From Sporosarcina luteola (GTDB lineage Bacteria > Bacillota > Bacilli > Bacillales_A > Planococcaceae), in contig NZ_JAMBOI010000011.1 in NCBI RefSeq assembly GCF_023715535.1, positions 1-64,000 of the forward strand: a stretch of 64,000 bases of DNA, given 5' to 3'. Shown here piece after piece: positions 17,611 through 26,781 of this stretch; position 1 is the first letter of the stretch, and each line of letters starts with the position of its first letter. Under the pieces are notes generated by a model, which saw nothing but the letters and a program-made list of their open reading frames with translations, made no database searches and was not told the origin of the DNA. The position numbers and the translations under genes are program-made.

Positions 17611-18066
17611 ATGCCTAGCGGAACACATACGACGGAATTGGACATCCCGATTGAAAAGGTATGGGATTTTGTAAGTGACATGAACAGGTGGGCACCCCTC
17701 GTCCCAGGATATATTGAACATGAAATTTTGAATGACAAGCAAACCACGTGGACGTTTAAAGGCGACATCGGCATTATGCAAAAGACCGTGAAGCTGCAAA
17801 TCGACATCACGGAATGGAGCGAGCCTTCACTCGTCACATTCGACTTAACGGGATTGAATGAAAACTTCGCGGGCAACGGTTATTTTAAAGCTGTCGCGAT
17901 CTCGGACTCAAAAACGGAAATGGTCGGGAACTTGGACATCACCGCTAAAGGGGTAATGGGACCGATGGTAAATGCAATCCTGAAATCATTCGTCCCCAAA
18001 ACAGCAGCAGACTTAACAAAAGCCATTGCGGAGGAAATTACGAGTATTGAGTTGAAGAGAATTTAA
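17611..18066 (+). CDS. CoxG-like SRPBCC protein
   Basis: A 151-residue START-like protein. The N-terminus (TTELDIPIEKVWDFVSDMNRW) and the later GNLDITAKGVMGPMVN segment match the CO-dehydrogenase subunit G (CoxG) group. AAAGGAGGAA precedes the ATG. The preceding flavoprotein has been reduced to its 3' end, leaving this gene without an obvious partner. It is followed by a strong terminator. Confidence 0.8.
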   Translation: MPSGTHTTELDIPIEKVWDFVSDMNRWAPLVPGYIEHEILNDKQTTWTFKGDIGIMQKTVKLQIDITEWSEPSLVTFDLTGLNENFAGNGYFKAVAISDSKTEMVGNLDITAKGVMGPMVNAILKSFVPKTAADLTKAIAEEITSIELKRI

Positions 18067-18075
18067 ACGCAAAGA

Positions 18076-18116
18076 AGGCCGAAAGCTCTTTCTACAATGG
18101 AGCTTTCGGCCTTTAT
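18076..18116. terminator. Terminator
   Basis: Arms AAGGCCGAAAGCTC / GAGCTTTCGGCCTT around a ten-base loop, between convergent genes. Confidence 0.88.
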
Positions 18117-18134
18117 TGTGCACCATCTATCGTG

Positions 18135-19256
18135 TTACTTCCCTTCGGACCACTGCCCCCGATGACGTTGCAATCCTTCTTCTCCATAGAGGGTGACCAC
18201 AAAATGTTCTTCAGCCCTTTGCGTCCGTATCTGAATGTCAGAATGGCCTTCGCACACATCACAGTTTCCGTACTCCGGGTCACTCTGAGATCTCAAGTAA
18301 AAATAATCATCTTTCACTTGTGAAAAGTCCCCTTGCAGCCATTTATCCAAGATCGCCTCTAACTTTGAATCCTTTTCTACAAAACGTTTCAAGTATAGGA
18401 TGTTTTCCTTTGCCATTTGTCCGGATGAATGGCCAGCGGGGTAGCTATTCACTTCCGCCCACCCATGCTCCAACTTTTCTGTAATGAGATAATCGGCTGG
18501 ATACCTCGTCACTTTCTGGGCAAGCATCGACAACATTGTTTGAGCCAGCGTCATGGAACTACTCTCCAGCCGTTGCGCAGAAATTCCTGCAAAATGCCCG
18601 GGTAGTCGCATCGCAGCTGCCGCTGGATCGATAGGATCATTCATATGCAGCAATCGATGCAGAAATACCGCATAATGCACTCTTGTAACGGGTTTATCGG
18701 GATTGTAGAATCCCCAATCTCCTGTTGTTATGCCATTCGAATAAAGCGCACGGATGTACTTGCTAGCCGGGTGATTTTTCGGCACATCTAAGAATTCCAA
18801 TTCCACTTTCACTTCCAGGTCATAAGCGATGGACAGCACCTTCGCCATCTCCGCACGGGTAATCGGTTTATTCGGATAGAAGTTGCCTTTCGCATCCGGT
18901 TCAAAAATACCGGCTTGTTGTAATTTCTTTATGTCATTGAAGAAGGCGTTCTTTGTGGATACGTCCTTGAACGGAACAAAAGGCTTTCTTGCCGGTAATT
19001 TCGTCGCACGGTTGACGAGCGCTGCCGCATGTTTTCTTGTAATGACTTCAGTCGGTCTGAATTCCCCGTTTTCGTAACCGCTAATAATATGCCGGTCGCG
19101 CATTTCATGGACCATTTCATAATATGGGCTGTTCTTAGACACGTCTTTAAACGGACTCTTCACTGCCGCCTCTGCATGTACCTGCATCGGAGTAACGAAG
19201 GCAGGAATAGCAATCGCCGCTGCTAATGCCATGTTCAACATCTTGTTTTTCTTCAC
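18135..19256 (-). CDS. Secreted SLH-domain protein
   Basis: A 373-residue protein with a signal peptide ending near VHAEAA and three S-layer homology domains in the first 210 residues (FKDVSKNSPYYEMV, FKDVSTKNAFFNDI, FLDVPKNHPASKYI). These normally bind pyruvylated cell wall polymer. The rest has no recognised domain and carries two cysteines in CDVCEGH. The GTG start at 19256 is preferred: GGAGG lies 8 bases upstream, inside the longer frame that begins at 19271. Confidence 0.82.
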   Translation of the reverse strand: MKKNKMLNMALAAAIAIPAFVTPMQVHAEAAVKSPFKDVSKNSPYYEMVHEMRDRHIISGYENGEFRPTEVITRKHAAALVNRATKLPARKPFVPFKDVSTKNAFFNDIKKLQQAGIFEPDAKGNFYPNKPITRAEMAKVLSIAYDLEVKVELEFLDVPKNHPASKYIRALYSNGITTGDWGFYNPDKPVTRVHYAVFLHRLLHMNDPIDPAAAAMRLPGHFAGISAQRLESSSMTLAQTMLSMLAQKVTRYPADYLITEKLEHGWAEVNSYPAGHSSGQMAKENILYLKRFVEKDSKLEAILDKWLQGDFSQVKDDYFYLRSQSDPEYGNCDVCEGHSDIQIRTQRAEEHFVVTLYGEEGLQRHRGQWSEGK

Positions 19257-19469
19257 TGAAACTTCCTCCATTTTCTATGTACACTTTCATTCGCATCGTA
19301 CAGACGGAGATTTTCGGGAAAAGTTTCAAGGTATTTTAAATTACTATTTAAAGTCCACTTCGGTTCAAGCGAATTGATGTTTAGCTAAGGAAGTCAACTG
19401 GTTTTATTTACTTGTGTTACTAGTTTGGTAAATAGACTAAAATTGTTTTTGTGTGAGAAAGAGGTTTAT

Positions 19470-19718
19470 ATGATTTTGAGGACAATTATTGTACTATTAC
19501 ATATTGTAAGATGGTTATTTATTGTTGGATTATGCAGTGCTGGTATCGTTGTAGGTGCTGTCATATTAGGTATTATGGGTATTGATGTGCCTCACATGGA
19601 ATTAATCATAAATGCTGTAGCACTACCTCTGTTGTTTTTCGACCTTACAATTGTCAAAATAACAATCAGTATACTTTGCTTGATTATTTCTGTCTTCGTG
19701 TATTTTCAATTAAAATAG
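19470..19718 (+). CDS. Small hydrophobic membrane protein
   Basis: An 82-residue protein that is almost wholly hydrophobic, with about three membrane helices. GAGG lies 5 bases before the ATG at 19470, and the upstream extension to 19425 has no ribosome site. It is the first gene of an AT-rich run of plus-strand small genes. No family was recognised. Confidence 0.5.
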   Translation: MILRTIIVLLHIVRWLFIVGLCSAGIVVGAVILGIMGIDVPHMELIINAVALPLLFFDLTIVKITISILCLIISVFVYFQLK

Positions 19719-19808
19719 ATGAAGGAATAGCAAGCAACTGAGCTGCTTAGACGGCTCTTTTTTCTTGTTCATCTAACTTAAGGCAACTGGCGGAAAGAGG
19801 TCATAAAC

Positions 19809-20240
19809 TTGAATATATCTATTGGATATTTACCGAATAAATACTACGATTTCACACCGGATGCTGGAGGATGTTTTCCGTTTGCAGTAGATATAGAAGT
19901 TCCCTCTGTCGTATCGATTTGTGATATTTACTTACCAGAGTGTGATGAAAATTTTGTACCGAGTTGGATGGAAAATATAAAAGCATATCCTCTATATTTC
20001 TGTGCAGATGTACCTAATTATTTCAAGGATGAATATGAAGAGATTTTGAGTGCAGCGCAAATTGAATATCGCTATCTAACAGAGGGTAAAGTACAGCACA
20101 GATCCGTCGCAAAGATTCAAGATGAAAAGCAACTAGTAGCAGCTTTTCCTTTTTATATTACACTTGGTTGTGGAGGAGAAACTGTGGTTTGGGGTACAAA
20201 AAAGGATGTTTTTAGTGTGGAATCAAGAAAGTGGAAATGA
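19809..20240 (+). CDS. Hypothetical protein, possibly truncated by an in-frame stop
   Basis: A 143-residue soluble protein with a TTG start and AGAGG 8 bases upstream. It contains CGGETVVWGTKK near the end. No family was recognised. After its TGA the same frame stays open for 61 codons of protein-like sequence, so the gene may once have been longer or may be followed by a decayed neighbour. Its size and setting fit an immunity-type gene, but that is only a guess from context. Confidence 0.5.
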   Translation: MNISIGYLPNKYYDFTPDAGGCFPFAVDIEVPSVVSICDIYLPECDENFVPSWMENIKAYPLYFCADVPNYFKDEYEEILSAAQIEYRYLTEGKVQHRSVAKIQDEKQLVAAFPFYITLGCGGETVVWGTKKDVFSVESRKWK

Positions 20241-20426
20241 AACTGGGATGGTTTAATTGAAAAAACAATAGTCATCAAACCGAAAGTAGATACGAGTATT
20301 TTTTGGATTGGCTACGATGGGAACAGTATTGACGTTCTTTCGAGCCAGAGATGCTTTTCAACTTACGACAATATAATAAAAACTCTTCCTGAATTTGTAA
20401 CACCAAGCTTATGTGAATTCGGATAA
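20241..20426 (+). pseudogene. Protein-like segment in frame after the preceding stop codon
   Basis: The frame continues directly from the stop of the preceding gene for 61 codons, including IVIKPKVDTSIFWIGYDGN and ending in CEFG and TAA. It has no ATG, GTG or TTG start in frame with a ribosome site. Composition and codon choice look coding. It is either the tail of a gene split by a nonsense change or the remains of a separate small gene. Confidence 0.35.
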
Positions 20427-20456
20427 GTGAACCATCTTGGCACTGAGGAGGTGTAG

Positions 20457-20915
20457 TTGGTGAGAAAGATTTACATCGGTGTACTACTGATGCTAGTGAT
20501 TGCAACCAGTATGATTTTTTATCATCAACATCAAGTAATAAAAGATTATCGAGAGTCCATTTATGGGGAGTTAGCTATCATACAAAAGCCGATTGAACGA
20601 ATTTTGGCATTCCAGGAAACTGCAGAGAAATATGATGATGAGCAAAGAGCTCAATTATTTGAGCCAATATTTAATGCGTTTGCAGATGTCTATAATTCTA
20701 CAGGTGGAATTGTACGAGTAGAGCCACATATTGAGGAACAGTATCTTGACGAGTACTTGGATACAAAGAAACAATATATTCAAATTGTTATTGCTTATGA
20801 AGAGGCAACGACATCCCAAGAGCGTGCTCAGGCACATAAGCGTCTAATAGAGCAGTATAAAGTGTATGAAGGGTTTTTAAAGAAGGTGGAAACGGAGTTT
20901 GTTGAACCCTTCTAA
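20457..20915 (+). CDS. Membrane-anchored hypothetical protein
   Basis: A 152-residue protein with an N-terminal helix (residues 5-22) that would act as an anchor or uncleaved signal, followed by a charged, helical, probably extracytoplasmic domain. GAGGAGG lies upstream of overlapping TTG and GTG codons at 20457 and 20460. No family was recognised. It is part of the AT-rich plus-strand run. Confidence 0.55.
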   Translation: MVRKIYIGVLLMLVIATSMIFYHQHQVIKDYRESIYGELAIIQKPIERILAFQETAEKYDDEQRAQLFEPIFNAFADVYNSTGGIVRVEPHIEEQYLDEYLDTKKQYIQIVIAYEEATTSQERAQAHKRLIEQYKVYEGFLKKVETEFVEPF

Positions 20916-21014
20916 GCAACGGAATTAATATTTGGGTCATTAACATCTCCAATTTGTTTATTGGGGGAGTTCCAAAATTGGACTAGGTTAATGGCAGATT
21001 GAGGATGAGTAAAA

Positions 21015-21461
21015 TTGGCCCTTTTAAAAATAGGTGATGTCTTTGGGATTGAAACTTCAAATGGAATTGCATATTTTCAATACGTTCATAAGAACGAAGT
21101 TATGGGTTCGTTAATTCGAATCTTACCGAATTTATATCAGGACACTAACAAAGATCTATTAAACACATTAGTAAAACAGAAAGAATTATATCAAATTCAT
21201 TTTCCTTTAGGTGCTGCATTTACACGGAAAATAGTTAGTAAAATGGGTAATTATCCGCTACCTAAGGATTTTGTATTACCGGAAAAATTTAGAGTTGACC
21301 ATATAATAAAAGGTGAATTTATTTGCTGGCATATTGTTGATTATGCGAATTGGCAAAGAGAAAGAGTTGAAAGATTAAACGATTACCAAAAGCGACTATC
21401 ACCTTGGGGAACGTGGAACGATACTCTTCTCAGGAAAGATTGGCTGAGGGCTGGACTTTAG
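21015..21461 (+). CDS. Imm26-like immunity protein
   Basis: A 148-residue soluble protein. Its opening LKIGDVFGIETSNGIAYFQY and the later PLPKDFVLPEKFRV resemble the Imm26 family of polymorphic-toxin immunity proteins, from memory of that family. Imm26 proteins neutralise toxin domains delivered by neighbouring cells. No toxin gene is adjacent, so it would be an orphan immunity gene. The TTG start has GAGG 10 bases upstream. Confidence 0.5.
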   Translation: MALLKIGDVFGIETSNGIAYFQYVHKNEVMGSLIRILPNLYQDTNKDLLNTLVKQKELYQIHFPLGAAFTRKIVSKMGNYPLPKDFVLPEKFRVDHIIKGEFICWHIVDYANWQRERVERLNDYQKRLSPWGTWNDTLLRKDWLRAGL

Positions 21462-21516
21462 ATCAATGGAATTAAGCTATTCAAATAAGGTGCTGTACAG
21501 CGTAAGAGGAGAAGTA

Positions 21517-21729
21517 ATGGATCAGGTAAAACTCTATTTAAAGTATCGAATAAAATCATATCTTTTATATACCGCCATTTTCATTTCAGGGTTTATTATT
21601 GCTATGTTTATATTTGGTCCACCGAAGCATTATGTCGTTCCTACTCTATCAATGATTACAGCTTATGGTTCTTTGGAATATGTAGGGTTTAGACGTTGGC
21701 AAAAAGATAAAAAGGGTGTTTTTTATTAA
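21517..21729 (+). CDS. Small two-helix membrane protein
   Basis: A 70-residue protein with two hydrophobic segments (about 15-33 and 39-54) and a basic C-terminus. AGAGGAG lies 5 bases before the ATG at 21517, and the longer frame to 21466 is not supported. Its last codons overlap the next gene by 14 bases, so the two are likely coupled. No family was recognised. Confidence 0.5.
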   Translation: MDQVKLYLKYRIKSYLLYTAIFISGFIIAMFIFGPPKHYVVPTLSMITAYGSLEYVGFRRWQKDKKGVFY

Positions 21730-22222
21730 TAAGAAAATTGCTTTGGCTTTAAAACGAATAGAAAAGGATATAGAAAATGATGATTTGGGAAAAGCGAGAG
21801 ATCGATTGCACGGGTTAATCTCAGCCTATCCGAATGAATTGGAACTTCGTAAAATGTTGGGAGACATTTATTTTCAATTAAAATACCCTGCGATGGCTGG
21901 CCGATACTGGTATTTAGAAAAGATTAAGACTCCCCAAATGAAAAAAGCGTGTATGGAATTCGAAAACTCTATGGGGCATGACATGAATAAAATTGCGCAG
22001 GCATTAAAGTATAAAGGTGATATTGAGCTTTTAGAAGGACTGGACGTAGACCCCGAACTTTTATCTAGTCAATATAAAGTAAAAGATAAATTAGTAGAAG
22101 AACAAGATGTTCCAATAGGACCTACATACAAATTGATTATTTTTGGGTGTCTTTCAGTAATACTTTCAATAATTATCTTTGCATCAGTTGGAGTTTATAC
22201 GTTTTTTAAGTGGATGTTTTAA
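21716..22222 (+). CDS. DUF6584-like protein with C-terminal membrane helix
   Basis: A 168-residue protein. The N-terminal part is a short helical-repeat region with ARDRLHGLISAYPNELELR, GDIYFQLKYPAMAGRYWYLE and a following acidic segment, resembling DUF6584, in which an AGRWGYL-like block is conserved (from memory). A membrane helix closes the protein (about 139-164). The GTG start overlaps the previous gene. DUF6584 proteins are often found beside polymorphic toxin or immunity genes, and the function is unknown. Confidence 0.5.
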   Translation: MFFINKKIALALKRIEKDIENDDLGKARDRLHGLISAYPNELELRKMLGDIYFQLKYPAMAGRYWYLEKIKTPQMKKACMEFENSMGHDMNKIAQALKYKGDIELLEGLDVDPELLSSQYKVKDKLVEEQDVPIGPTYKLIIFGCLSVILSIIIFASVGVYTFFKWMF

Positions 22223-22446
22223 TGATTGGTGTGATAATGGTCGGAGTTTTATCCTTAGTTGCAGGAGTGATATGCATAGTCATTTCTTTGCTTATTTACA
22301 TACGCGATATGAAGAAAGCCAATTCTGTTAAGGAGAAGTGGTTGGAGTTTTTAGATTTTGTTTTAGATCCTTTTACCGGAATAACAGCTTTATTTTATTT
22401 AGGGTTTCTTCTAATGTTATATGGCTTATTGAGGTTATTAAATTAA
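22222..22446 (+). CDS. Small membrane protein coupled to the preceding gene
   Basis: A 74-residue protein with two hydrophobic helices at its ends. The ATG at 22222 overlaps the TAA of the previous gene as TAATG, indicating translational coupling. A GTG at 22210 is a possible earlier start. No family was recognised. Confidence 0.5.
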   Translation: MIGVIMVGVLSLVAGVICIVISLLIYIRDMKKANSVKEKWLEFLDFVLDPFTGITALFYLGFLLMLYGLLRLLN

Positions 22447-22479
22447 CTTTGAGAATTATGCTAACGGAGATGAAAAATA

Positions 22480-23001
22480 GTGGAAATCTCATTTATTAAT
22501 GTAAGCGAGGACTATGAAGAAGAAGTAAATTTCGGTATTAAAACAAAGGAAATACCTATAAGCATTTTCGAAATTAAGTGTGAGGACATCGAGCAGTACC
22601 ACGATATTTTTAGAGGTGTCATATCCATTCTCGTTGATTATTCAACTAGGCTGATTACAATCATATCGGAACCTGTTCCATTGAAAATCCCTCTTCCTTA
22701 TAAACAGACTGTTTTAAAAGGGAAAAAGATGATTCAAACTGACTTCATAGATTCCTCGGCAAGTGGTTTCCTTGAAATCTATTTTTCCGAAAGTGAGTAT
22801 CGGAATTCTAATGATTTTCTTTGCATAGGTGAAGTTCAGTCTTGGGAAGTAAAACCTCGACCTGAATTTACCCCAATATCTTTTATCGATTTAAAAGGTC
22901 TGTTTGCCTTTTCTGAAGACCTGAAAATAATTCAGTGTGTAGTATATCAAGCAGGCTTTCACTCGGAATTTTTTGCAAAGTTAGAGGAGATTGAGTTCTA
23001 A
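22480..23001 (+). CDS. Hypothetical soluble protein
   Basis: A 173-residue acidic protein without membrane segments, starting at GTG with GGAG about 11 bases upstream. No family was recognised. It is the last gene of the AT-rich plus-strand run before clpE. Size, acidity and company fit an immunity-type protein, but nothing in the sequence proves that. Confidence 0.5.
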   Translation: MEISFINVSEDYEEEVNFGIKTKEIPISIFEIKCEDIEQYHDIFRGVISILVDYSTRLITIISEPVPLKIPLPYKQTVLKGKKMIQTDFIDSSASGFLEIYFSESEYRNSNDFLCIGEVQSWEVKPRPEFTPISFIDLKGLFAFSEDLKIIQCVVYQAGFHSEFFAKLEEIEF

Positions 23002-23125
23002 TCTTTATACTTCTCTTCTTCCATGTTTATACGAATGCCACCTGCCGGCCTCGGTGAACCGTATGATGAGGAATCCTTCTGGTTTGTTGTCCATAACCGA
23101 CGACCGGGACTGTGTATCAACAGCA

Positions 23126-23168
23126 AAACCCCTTCAAGCCTTTTCACGGCTATGAAGGGGTTCTTCTT
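23126..23168. terminator. Terminator between the small-gene run and clpE
   Basis: Arms AACCCCTTCA-AGCC / GGCT-ATGAAGGGGTT around a seven-base loop, then TCTTCTTTG. It lies in a 220-base gap between convergent genes. Confidence 0.7.
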
Positions 23169-23222
23169 TGCTATTTCACCGATACAAGTCGTCTTATCTA
23201 AGCCCAACCGGCATTGATGCCA

Positions 23223-25334
23223 TTACACTTTCCGTACAACAATCTCTTCATCCACAACGTCAACATGGACTTTTTCAATCTCGTCTTCTTCCAAAATGAG
23301 GTCTGTTAATGGGTCTTCGATTTTGTCTTGGATGACTCTACGAAGTGGTCGCGCTCCGAAACGTTTGTCGTAGCCGAGCTTCACCAATTCCCTTTTCGCT
23401 TCAGGAGAAATTGAAATCGCGATGTCGTTTTCTTCAATCGCTTCTTCCAAATCAACGAGCATCAGGTCGACGATTTCGAGCAGATTGTCTTCTGTCAATT
23501 CGTTGAACGACACGATTGCATCGAAACGGTTCAGGAATTCAGGTTTGAAGTAGTCTCCGAGTGACTCCAGCATGGAGACGGATTCATGTGCGGTTTGATT
23601 GAACCCGACATTTATCCTTTTCTCCCCTGTCCCGGCGTTGCTTGTCATAATGATGACCGTGTCTTTGAAGCTCACTGTCCGGCCGTGCGAATCAGTCAAT
23701 CGACCATCTTCCATAATTTGAAGGAACATATGTTGAACGTCCGGATGCGCTTTTTCGATTTCGTCAAGCAGCAAAATCGAATAAGGTTTGCGGCGGACTT
23801 GTTCCGTTAATTGACCTGCTTCTTCGTGACCTACGTACCCTGGAGGGGAGCCTATGATTTTGGACACGGCATGTTTCTCCATGTATTCACTCATGTCGAG
23901 GCGAATTAACGTGTCACGGGAACCGAATAGCTCTTCCGCCAATACTTTCGTAATTTCGGTTTTACCGACACCCGTAGGACCGACGAATAGGAATGATCCG
24001 ATTGGACGAGTCTTCGATTTCAATCCTGCACGGCTTCGGCGGATTGCTTTCGCGATTTTATCAACCGCTTCTTGTTGTCCAATTACTTTCGTACGTAGAT
24101 TTTCTGCAAGGTCGTTCATTTTTGCTTGTTCGGATGCTTGCAGTTTCGTCACTGGAATGCCTGTCTTTTCTTCTACAATTTCCTGGATCTCTTCAACAGT
24201 CACTTCGATTAATGATTTTCCGCCTTGTTGGGCTTCTTCTAATCTTTGACGCAACTGAATTTCTTCTTCGCGTAACGCTGCCGCCTTTTCATAGTCTTCC
24301 GCTTCTGCAGCTTGTCCTTTTTCCAGGACGACTTCTTCCAACCGTTTTTCGATTGAATCTGCATCTGCAGAAGAGTGTTTAAGATTCAAGCGTGCCCCTA
24401 CTTCATCCATTAAATCGATTGCTTTGTCCGGCAAGAACCGGTCTTGGATATAGCGCTGTGATAATGTGACAAATGCTCGGATCGCTTCATCCGAATAACG
24501 TACTTCATGGAACGCTTCATAGCGGTCTTTAATTCCGTTCAAGATGGTAATCGCGTCTTCCATGGAAGGCTCTTTTACGATGATAGGCTGGAAGCGGCGT
24601 TCGAGTGCAGCGTCTTTCTCGATTTGACGGTATTCTTTCAACGTTGTCGCCCCGATGAGCTGCATGCTGCCACGCGCCAATGCTGGTTTCAGGATATTCC
24701 CTGCATCCATCTTGGAGCCTTCGGTTGAACCCGCCCCGACGAGAAGATGGATTTCGTCAATGAACACGATGATATCTTTCCGATTTTCGATCTCCTCGAT
24801 CAATTGTTTCATCCGCTCTTCGAATTGACCACGGATTCCGGTGTTCGTCACAAGTGAAGCGACGTCTAACACATAAACTTGTTTGTTCAACAGTTTTGCA
24901 GGGACATCGCCTTCATGAATTTTTACTGCAAGTCCTTCTGCAATCGCTGTTTTACCGACACCAGGCTCCCCGATGAGCACCGGATTATTTTTGTTTCTTC
25001 TATTTAATGTCTCAATAACACGTTTCACTTCTTGATCGCGGCCGATTACCGGGTCGATTTTACCTTCCTTCGCATCATTCGAAATGTTTTTGCCAAGTTG
25101 GTCCAACAACCCGTTGCCTTGATTTCCATCGACTTCCCTAACTTGCGTATGAGCTTGAGGGTTCCCATTCGCTTGGAAAAACTGATTTGCATCCTGACCA
25201 AAGGATGGCAACTTCATTTGCCCCTGAACTTCTTGGAAACATGTATGACATAAATTTATCTGCATTCGTTGATGATTCACTTGAAGGCGAAAGCTCATTG
25301 TCGCTTCGTTCTTACCACAATTTTGACATTTCAT
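23223..25334 (-). CDS. clpE: ATP-dependent Clp protease ATPase subunit ClpE
   Basis: A 703-residue Hsp100 unfoldase that feeds proteins to ClpP. The N-terminal zinc finger (Cys3, Cys6, Cys29, Cys32) is the ClpE hallmark and replaces the ClpC N-domain. Two AAA modules follow, with Walker [10 protein letters not shown] and GPTGVGKTE, and a UVR-type coiled coil ([20 protein letters not shown]) lies between them. The start at 25334 follows AAAAGGAGG. Upstream lies a sigma-A promoter wrapped in CtsR-type heptads, so heat or protein-damage induction under CtsR is expected. Confidence 0.95.
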   Translation of the reverse strand: MKCQNCGKNEATMSFRLQVNHQRMQINLCHTCFQEVQGQMKLPSFGQDANQFFQANGNPQAHTQVREVDGNQGNGLLDQLGKNISNDAKEGKIDPVIGRDQEVKRVIETLNRRNKNNPVLIGEPGVGKTAIAEGLAVKIHEGDVPAKLLNKQVYVLDVASLVTNTGIRGQFEERMKQLIEEIENRKDIIVFIDEIHLLVGAGSTEGSKMDAGNILKPALARGSMQLIGATTLKEYRQIEKDAALERRFQPIIVKEPSMEDAITILNGIKDRYEAFHEVRYSDEAIRAFVTLSQRYIQDRFLPDKAIDLMDEVGARLNLKHSSADADSIEKRLEEVVLEKGQAAEAEDYEKAAALREEEIQLRQRLEEAQQGGKSLIEVTVEEIQEIVEEKTGIPVTKLQASEQAKMNDLAENLRTKVIGQQEAVDKIAKAIRRSRAGLKSKTRPIGSFLFVGPTGVGKTEITKVLAEELFGSRDTLIRLDMSEYMEKHAVSKIIGSPPGYVGHEEAGQLTEQVRRKPYSILLLDEIEKAHPDVQHMFLQIMEDGRLTDSHGRTVSFKDTVIIMTSNAGTGEKRINVGFNQTAHESVSMLESLGDYFKPEFLNRFDAIVSFNELTEDNLLEIVDLMLVDLEEAIEENDIAISISPEAKRELVKLGYDKRFGARPLRRVIQDKIEDPLTDLILEEDEIEKVHVDVVDEEIVVRKV

Positions 25335-25374
25335 AAGCCATTTCCTCCTTTTAGTTCTCATTCGTTTATGTTAT

Positions 25375-25434
25375 CTGACCTTGACTATCTTTGACTTATA
25401 TACTTATTATACACTGACCTTCTTTGACTTTCAA
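25375..25434 (-). promoter_or_regulatory. clpE promoter with CtsR boxes
   Basis: On the minus strand: -35 TTGAAA (25434-25429), a 17-base spacer, -10 TATAAT (25411-25406). Direct heptads of the CtsR kind (GGTCAAA-like) flank the -10: AGTCAAAGAAGGTCA upstream and AGTCAAAGATAGTCAAGGTCA downstream. CtsR control of clpE is established in B. subtilis. Confidence 0.85.
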
Positions 25435-25525
25435 CATTTTTGTTTGATGTACAAAACATAAAACCGCAAATTCGGACAAGATGACAGCCTTCCCTTTTCC
25501 TATAATTAGGTGGAGGGGGATAATC

Positions 25526-26758
25526 ATGAGTACTTATAACAGAAAAGATCCATATGTAGTTTACTTGTTCACTTGCTTCTTATCACAGCTGTTTTTCACT
25601 TTCATCTTCACGGTGAATTTGTTATACCACGTACAAGTCGTGAAGCTCGATCCGCTCCAGCTCGTTTTGGTAGGAACCGTCTTGGAGCTGACTGTTTTCC
25701 TATTCGAAATTCCGACCGGCGTATTAGCCGACCTGAAAAGCCGAAAGCTTTCACTCATCATCGGTTATTTCTTAATCGGATTCGGATTTATGATGGAAGG
25801 GATATTCCCTTTATTCGCCGCTGTCATCTTCTCGCAAATTGCATGGGGCATCGGGTATACGTTTACGAGCGGTGCGCAGCAGGCGTGGATTGCGGATGAA
25901 ATCGGGGAAGAACGGGCGTCGCTCGCATTCATTAGAGGAGCAAAATTCGGGAAGCTTGGCCAGATCATTGCAATTCCGCTTAGCATCCTAACCGGTTATT
26001 TCATGATTAACCTACCGATCATCATCGGGGGCATCTGCATGCTTGGACTGGCGATCTACTTACTGTTTTTCATGGAAGAGAAAAATTTCAAACCATTGCG
26101 GACGGGTAAAAGGGTTTCTACGTGGGAAAGCATGAAAGGAAATATGCAGAAGATCATTGTTTATTCCAAAGCAAGTTTCGTCATGAGGATGCTGCTTCTG
26201 ATTGCGTTATTCATCGGATTGTACAGCGAAGGCATCGACCGGTTATGGATGAGGCACTTCATTGACGTATCCGCTTTGGCTTCAATTTCGAATGAACAAT
26301 TGGTTCTCTTCATGGGCGGACTTCAATTCATCGTCGTCATACTTTCCTTCACCGTGCTTCACTTTTTAAACCGAAGTTCAATCCATTCGAATTTGAGGCA
26401 TATTTACGTTGCGCTATTCATAGGTGCCTCCCTTATCGTCATTTCACTCATCGGTTTCGCATTCTCAGGTCATGTCGTCAGCTTGCTCGTCTGTTATGTC
26501 GTAATCCAAGTGACAAGACAAGTCATGTACCCGTTGGAGGATATTTGGTTGAATAAAATCATTCCTGACTCCTCGACACGGGCAACCTTCTTTTCAGTCA
26601 AGGGCCAAGTCGATGCCATCGGTCAAATAGGCGGCGGTCCGATTATTGGTGTGATTGCTACACAATTCGCGGTGAAAACGGCCATCCTTGTAAGTGCTTG
26701 CTTCATCATGCCTGTATTGTTTTTATACACAGCCGTCATAAAAAAAGACAAAGCGTGA
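25526..26758 (+). CDS. MFS transporter
   Basis: A 410-residue membrane protein with twelve helices of the major facilitator superfamily. The loop after helix 2 has GVLADLKSRKLSLIIG, the MFS motif A pattern. It is drug-efflux-like, but the substrate is unknown. GGAGGGGG precedes the ATG at 25526. The last codons lie inside a hairpin shared with the convergent AraC gene. Confidence 0.82.
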   Translation: MSTYNRKDPYVVYLFTCFLSQLFFTFIFTVNLLYHVQVVKLDPLQLVLVGTVLELTVFLFEIPTGVLADLKSRKLSLIIGYFLIGFGFMMEGIFPLFAAVIFSQIAWGIGYTFTSGAQQAWIADEIGEERASLAFIRGAKFGKLGQIIAIPLSILTGYFMINLPIIIGGICMLGLAIYLLFFMEEKNFKPLRTGKRVSTWESMKGNMQKIIVYSKASFVMRMLLLIALFIGLYSEGIDRLWMRHFIDVSALASISNEQLVLFMGGLQFIVVILSFTVLHFLNRSSIHSNLRHIYVALFIGASLIVISLIGFAFSGHVVSLLVCYVVIQVTRQVMYPLEDIWLNKIIPDSSTRATFFSVKGQVDAIGQIGGGPIIGVIATQFAVKTAILVSACFIMPVLFLYTAVIKKDKA

Positions 26759-26781
26759 GTCTTTCACACTTTGTCTTTTTC
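26741..26781. terminator. Bidirectional terminator overlapping two coding ends
   Basis: Arms AAAAAGACAAAG-C-GTGA / TTCAC-A-CTTTGTCTTTTT. The hairpin covers both the last codons of the MFS gene (stop at 26756-26758) and the 3' end of the AraC gene (stop at 26764-26766), which are only 5 bases apart. Confidence 0.8.

Noticed and set aside
23023-23217. Plus-strand 64-codon frame between the small-gene island and clpE
   Set aside because: It runs through the terminator hairpin and has no ribosome site or recognisable motif.
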